From Candidatus Omnitrophota bacterium (GTDB taxonomy: Bacteria > Omnitrophota > Gorgyraeia > Gorgyraeales > Gorgyraeaceae), in contig JAHIUV010000063.1 in NCBI GenBank assembly GCA_018817035.1, positions 1-7,719 on the forward strand: a DNA stretch of 7,719 nucleotides, in the 5' to 3' direction. The notes under the pieces were generated by a model. It searched no databases. It had not been told where the DNA came from and saw only the letters and a program-made list of their open reading frames with translations. Position 1 is the stretch's first letter. Every line of letters starts with the position of its first letter. Below, piece by piece: positions 5,798 to 7,719 of this stretch. The translations under genes were made by a program, and so were the position numbers.

Positions 5798-6394
5798 ATG
5801 GCAGTAAATACGGGTTTAATAAAGGAGCTGAGAGAAAAAACCAATGCGCCTATGATGGATTGTAAAAAGGCGCTGGTAGAGGCTAACGGGGATATAAAGA
5901 CCGCCATGGATATATTGAAGAAGCGCGGACAGATCGTGGCGCTTAAAAAGGCCAGCCGTTCAGCCAAAGAAGGTATCGTAGAGACCTACATCCATTCCAA
6001 CAATAAAATAGGGGTACTTCTGGAAATAAACTGCGAGACAGATTTTGTGGGAAGGAATGAGGAGTTCAGGAGATTCGCGAAGGATGTATGCATGCAGATC
6101 GCGGCCAGTTCACCCGCGTATGTTTCCAGGGAAAGCGTGCCAAAGTCCAGCATAGAAAGAGAAAGAGCTATTTTTAATGAACAGGTCAAAGGCAAGCCGG
6201 AAAACGTTATTGAAAAGATAGTCGACGGTAAACTGGAAAAGTTTTATTCAGAGGTCTGTCTTATGGACCAACCTTTTGTTAAAGATGATAAGATAACTAT
6301 CAAGGAATATCTTGGTACCTTGATTGGCAAGATAGGCGAGAATATCGTAGTACGAAGGTTCGTAAGATTTCAGGTCGGTGAGGACATAGGATGA
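5798..6394 (+). CDS. tsf: Translation elongation factor Ts, short form
   Basis: EF-Ts is the cytoplasmic exchange factor that releases GDP from EF-Tu. The N-terminal UBA-like domain (about 1-52) carries the first family signature, LREKTNAPMMDCKKAL (11-26). The second signature, including CETDFVGRNEEF (79-90) with the TDF motif that contacts EF-Tu, follows in the core domain. The protein has only 198 residues, like the short EF-Ts of Thermus (196) and unlike the 283-residue E. coli protein, so it lacks the second core subdomain and may work as a dimer, as the short forms are known to do. The ATG at 5798 has GAGG (5786-5789) 8 nt upstream; an ATG at 5791 is out of frame. The stop overlaps the pyrH start by 4 nt (ATGA). 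Confidence 0.96.
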   Translation: MAVNTGLIKELREKTNAPMMDCKKALVEANGDIKTAMDILKKRGQIVALKKASRSAKEGIVETYIHSNNKIGVLLEINCETDFVGRNEEFRRFAKDVCMQIAASSPAYVSRESVPKSSIERERAIFNEQVKGKPENVIEKIVDGKLEKFYSEVCLMDQPFVKDDKITIKEYLGTLIGKIGENIVVRRFVRFQVGEDIG

Positions 6395-7107
6395 AGAGAC
6401 AGCTTGTTTACAAAAGAGTAGTCCTTAAAATGAGCGGTGAAGTGCTGCAGGGAAAACGCGGTTATGGCATTGATCCGCTTGTAACAGAGTCCATAGCGAA
6501 AGAGATCAAGGATACGAAAAAAGTCGGAGTTCAAATAGCGATCGTCATAGGCGGAGGCAATATTTATCGTGGCGCTGAGGCTTCCAAGAGAGGGGTCGAC
6601 AGGGTCATAGCCGATTATATGGGCATGCTCGCTACTATCATAAATGGGCTTGCCATGCAGGACGCGCTTGAAAAAGCAGGCGTGGAGACGCGCGTCCAGA
6701 CGGCGATAGAGATGCAGGAACTGGCGGAGCCGTATATCAGGCGTCGCGCGGTAAGGCATTTACAAAAAGGCAGGGTCGTTATTTTCGTGGCAGGCACGGG
6801 AAACCCTTATTTTTCCACTGATACGGCCGCGAGCCTCAGGGCAATAGAAATAAACGCTGACGTTATCTTAAAGGCCACCAAGGTAGACGGTGTATATTCC
6901 GCTGACCCAAAAAAAGACAAGACCGCCAAGAAATTCAAGGAACTTAAATACATAGAAGTATTAAACAAAGGCCTCAAGGTCATGGATGCCACGGCAGTAA
7001 GCCTTTGTATGGACAATAAATTGCCCATCATTGTTTTTAATCTTACTAAAAAAGGGAACATAAAAAGAGTGATCTCGGGTGAAAAAATAGGCACTACGGT
7101 AAGATAG
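6391..7107 (+). CDS. pyrH: UMP kinase
   Basis: PyrH phosphorylates UMP to UDP with ATP in the cytoplasm. It belongs to the amino-acid-kinase fold and is unrelated to eukaryotic UMP/CMP kinases. At 238 residues it has the normal family length of about 240. Motifs in order are LKMSGE (12-17, phosphate-binding Lys), VIGGGNIYRG (52-61), DYMGMLATIINGLAMQ (75-90), GTGNPYFSTDTAA (135-147, UMP-binding segment) and KVDGVYSADP (164-173, ATP-side loop). The ATG overlaps the tsf stop by 4 nt, and GAGGA at 6380-6384 serves as ribosome binding site, so its translation is probably coupled to tsf. In many bacteria this enzyme is controlled by GTP and UTP; nothing here shows whether that holds in this case. 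Confidence 0.97.
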   Translation: MKRQLVYKRVVLKMSGEVLQGKRGYGIDPLVTESIAKEIKDTKKVGVQIAIVIGGGNIYRGAEASKRGVDRVIADYMGMLATIINGLAMQDALEKAGVETRVQTAIEMQELAEPYIRRRAVRHLQKGRVVIFVAGTGNPYFSTDTAASLRAIEINADVILKATKVDGVYSADPKKDKTAKKFKELKYIEVLNKGLKVMDATAVSLCMDNKLPIIVFNLTKKGNIKRVISGEKIGTTVR

Positions 7108-7131
7108 CCTTGATCCCCGAACAAACAAAAA

Positions 7132-7137
7132 AGGAGG
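7132..7137 (+). promoter_or_regulatory. Ribosome binding site that fixes the frr start
   Basis: AGGAGG lies 5 nt before the ATG at 7143. An in-frame TTG at 7110 would add 11 residues that do not belong to the family and would have this site inside the coding region, so the ATG is preferred. Confidence 0.85.
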
Positions 7138-7142
7138 GCAAG

Positions 7143-7706
7143 ATGCTGCCTCTTCAGAAGCGCGTACATGATTCAGAAGAAAAAATGAAAAAAGCCATAG
7201 ACGCGACAGTGCGTGAGTTCTCTGAAATAAGGACAGGGCGCGCGAACTCTCATCTTGTTGAGGGCATAATGGTAGATTATTACGGGACAGCCACTCCCCT
7301 TAAACAGCTGGCAGGAATATCCGTGCCTGAGCCCAGACTGATAGTTATACAGCCTTGGGACCCATCTAGCGTGCCGGCATTAGAAAAAGCTATTTCCAAA
7401 TCACAGTTAGGCTTATCGCCTGTTAATGATGGTAAGGTCATAAGGATAGCGGTTCCTGCTTTAACAAGAGAGAGATGCGAGGAGCTTACAAAGGTCCTTC
7501 ATAAGATAGCGGAGCAGGGCAGGATATCCTTGAGGACAGTCCGAAGAGACGCTATTGACGGGATTAAAAAGATGGAAGATTCTAAAGAAATACCCGAAGA
7601 CGCGTGCTTTAAAGGCCAGGAAGATATCCAGAAATTGACTGAAAAATATACTAAAAGAATAGAAGAGATCCTGAAGGAAAAAGAAAAAGAACTGACGACT
7701 ATATAA
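7143..7706 (+). CDS. frr: Ribosome recycling factor
   Basis: RRF acts with EF-G to split post-termination ribosomes in the cytoplasm. From the ATG at 7143 it has 187 residues, almost exactly the family length of 185. Key blocks are EIRTGRAN (28-35), the beta-rich domain II with YYGTATPLKQLA (46-57) and PWDPSS (71-76), and the returning long helix with RTVRRDA (131-137), the conserved Arg-rich stretch of the ribosome-binding face. The last 40 residues are strongly helical and charged, as expected for the three-helix bundle. It lies 35 nt after pyrH and is the last complete gene of the operon in view. The TAA stop is at 7704-7706, and no terminator can be seen in the remaining 13 bases. Confidence 0.97.
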   Translation: MLPLQKRVHDSEEKMKKAIDATVREFSEIRTGRANSHLVEGIMVDYYGTATPLKQLAGISVPEPRLIVIQPWDPSSVPALEKAISKSQLGLSPVNDGKVIRIAVPALTRERCEELTKVLHKIAEQGRISLRTVRRDAIDGIKKMEDSKEIPEDACFKGQEDIQKLTEKYTKRIEEILKEKEKELTTI

Positions 7707-7719
7707 TGGTGTGGGCCGC

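Noticed and set aside
7706..7719. Possible next gene after frr: ATG at 7706 overlapping the frr stop, or a tRNA acceptor arm starting GGGCCGC
   Set aside because: Only 13 bases remain after the stop. MVWA matches no expected start that I know, and a tRNA cannot be recognised from 7 bases.
1..7719. CRISPR arrays, insertion sequences with transposases, phage genes, toxin-antitoxin or defence genes, tRNA or rRNA genes
   Set aside because: None was seen on either strand; nearly all of the window is explained by eight conserved genes and three short intergenic regions.

Overview
This window looks like ordinary chromosome from a Gram-negative (lipid A making) bacterium of moderate GC content. The lineage cannot be fixed from sequence alone. 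The arrangement of a Gfo/Idh-type oxidoreductase coupled to lpxB next to an MsbA-type exporter, with a short EF-Ts and this protein style, fits an uncultivated group such as Candidatus Omnitrophota or a relative. That is a low-to-moderate confidence impression and not a search result.

Layout. Positions 1-579 hold the 3' end of guaA (GMP synthase, + strand). Positions 580-753 are a convergent intergenic gap filled by a nested, MITE/REP-like inverted-repeat element (594-727). Positions 754-2804 are a two-gene minus-strand operon, read from right to left: a Gfo/Idh/MocA-family NAD(P)-dependent sugar oxidoreductase, then lpxB (lipid-A-disaccharide synthase), overlapping by 4 nt. Positions 2805-2955 are a divergent control region with a good promoter for each direction and a perfect 14-bp inverted repeat. 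Positions 2956-4779 hold an MsbA-like lipid exporter (+). Positions 4780-4907 hold a strong extended -10 promoter and the leader of the classical rpsB-tsf-pyrH-frr operon, which fills 4908-7706. No gap is longer than 300 bases.

How the genes work together. LpxB makes the lipid A disaccharide, and MsbA-type ABC exporters flip lipid A-core across the inner membrane. The oxidoreductase probably acts on a nucleotide sugar in the same pathway; a GnnA-like role is one specific hypothesis. These genes share one divergent control region, which suggests co-regulation. The right half encodes translation factors (ribosomal protein S2, EF-Ts, ribosome recycling factor) plus UMP kinase in a near-universal bacterial order.

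I found no clearly new multi-gene system. The best leads are the divergent lipid A control region (inverted repeat around the msbA -10, and a predicted leaderless transcript for the oxidoreductase-lpxB operon), the lack of Shine-Dalgarno sequences on all three lipid-A-side genes in contrast to the four translation-operon genes, the lipid A-linked oxidoreductase, and the composite repeat between guaA and lpxB.
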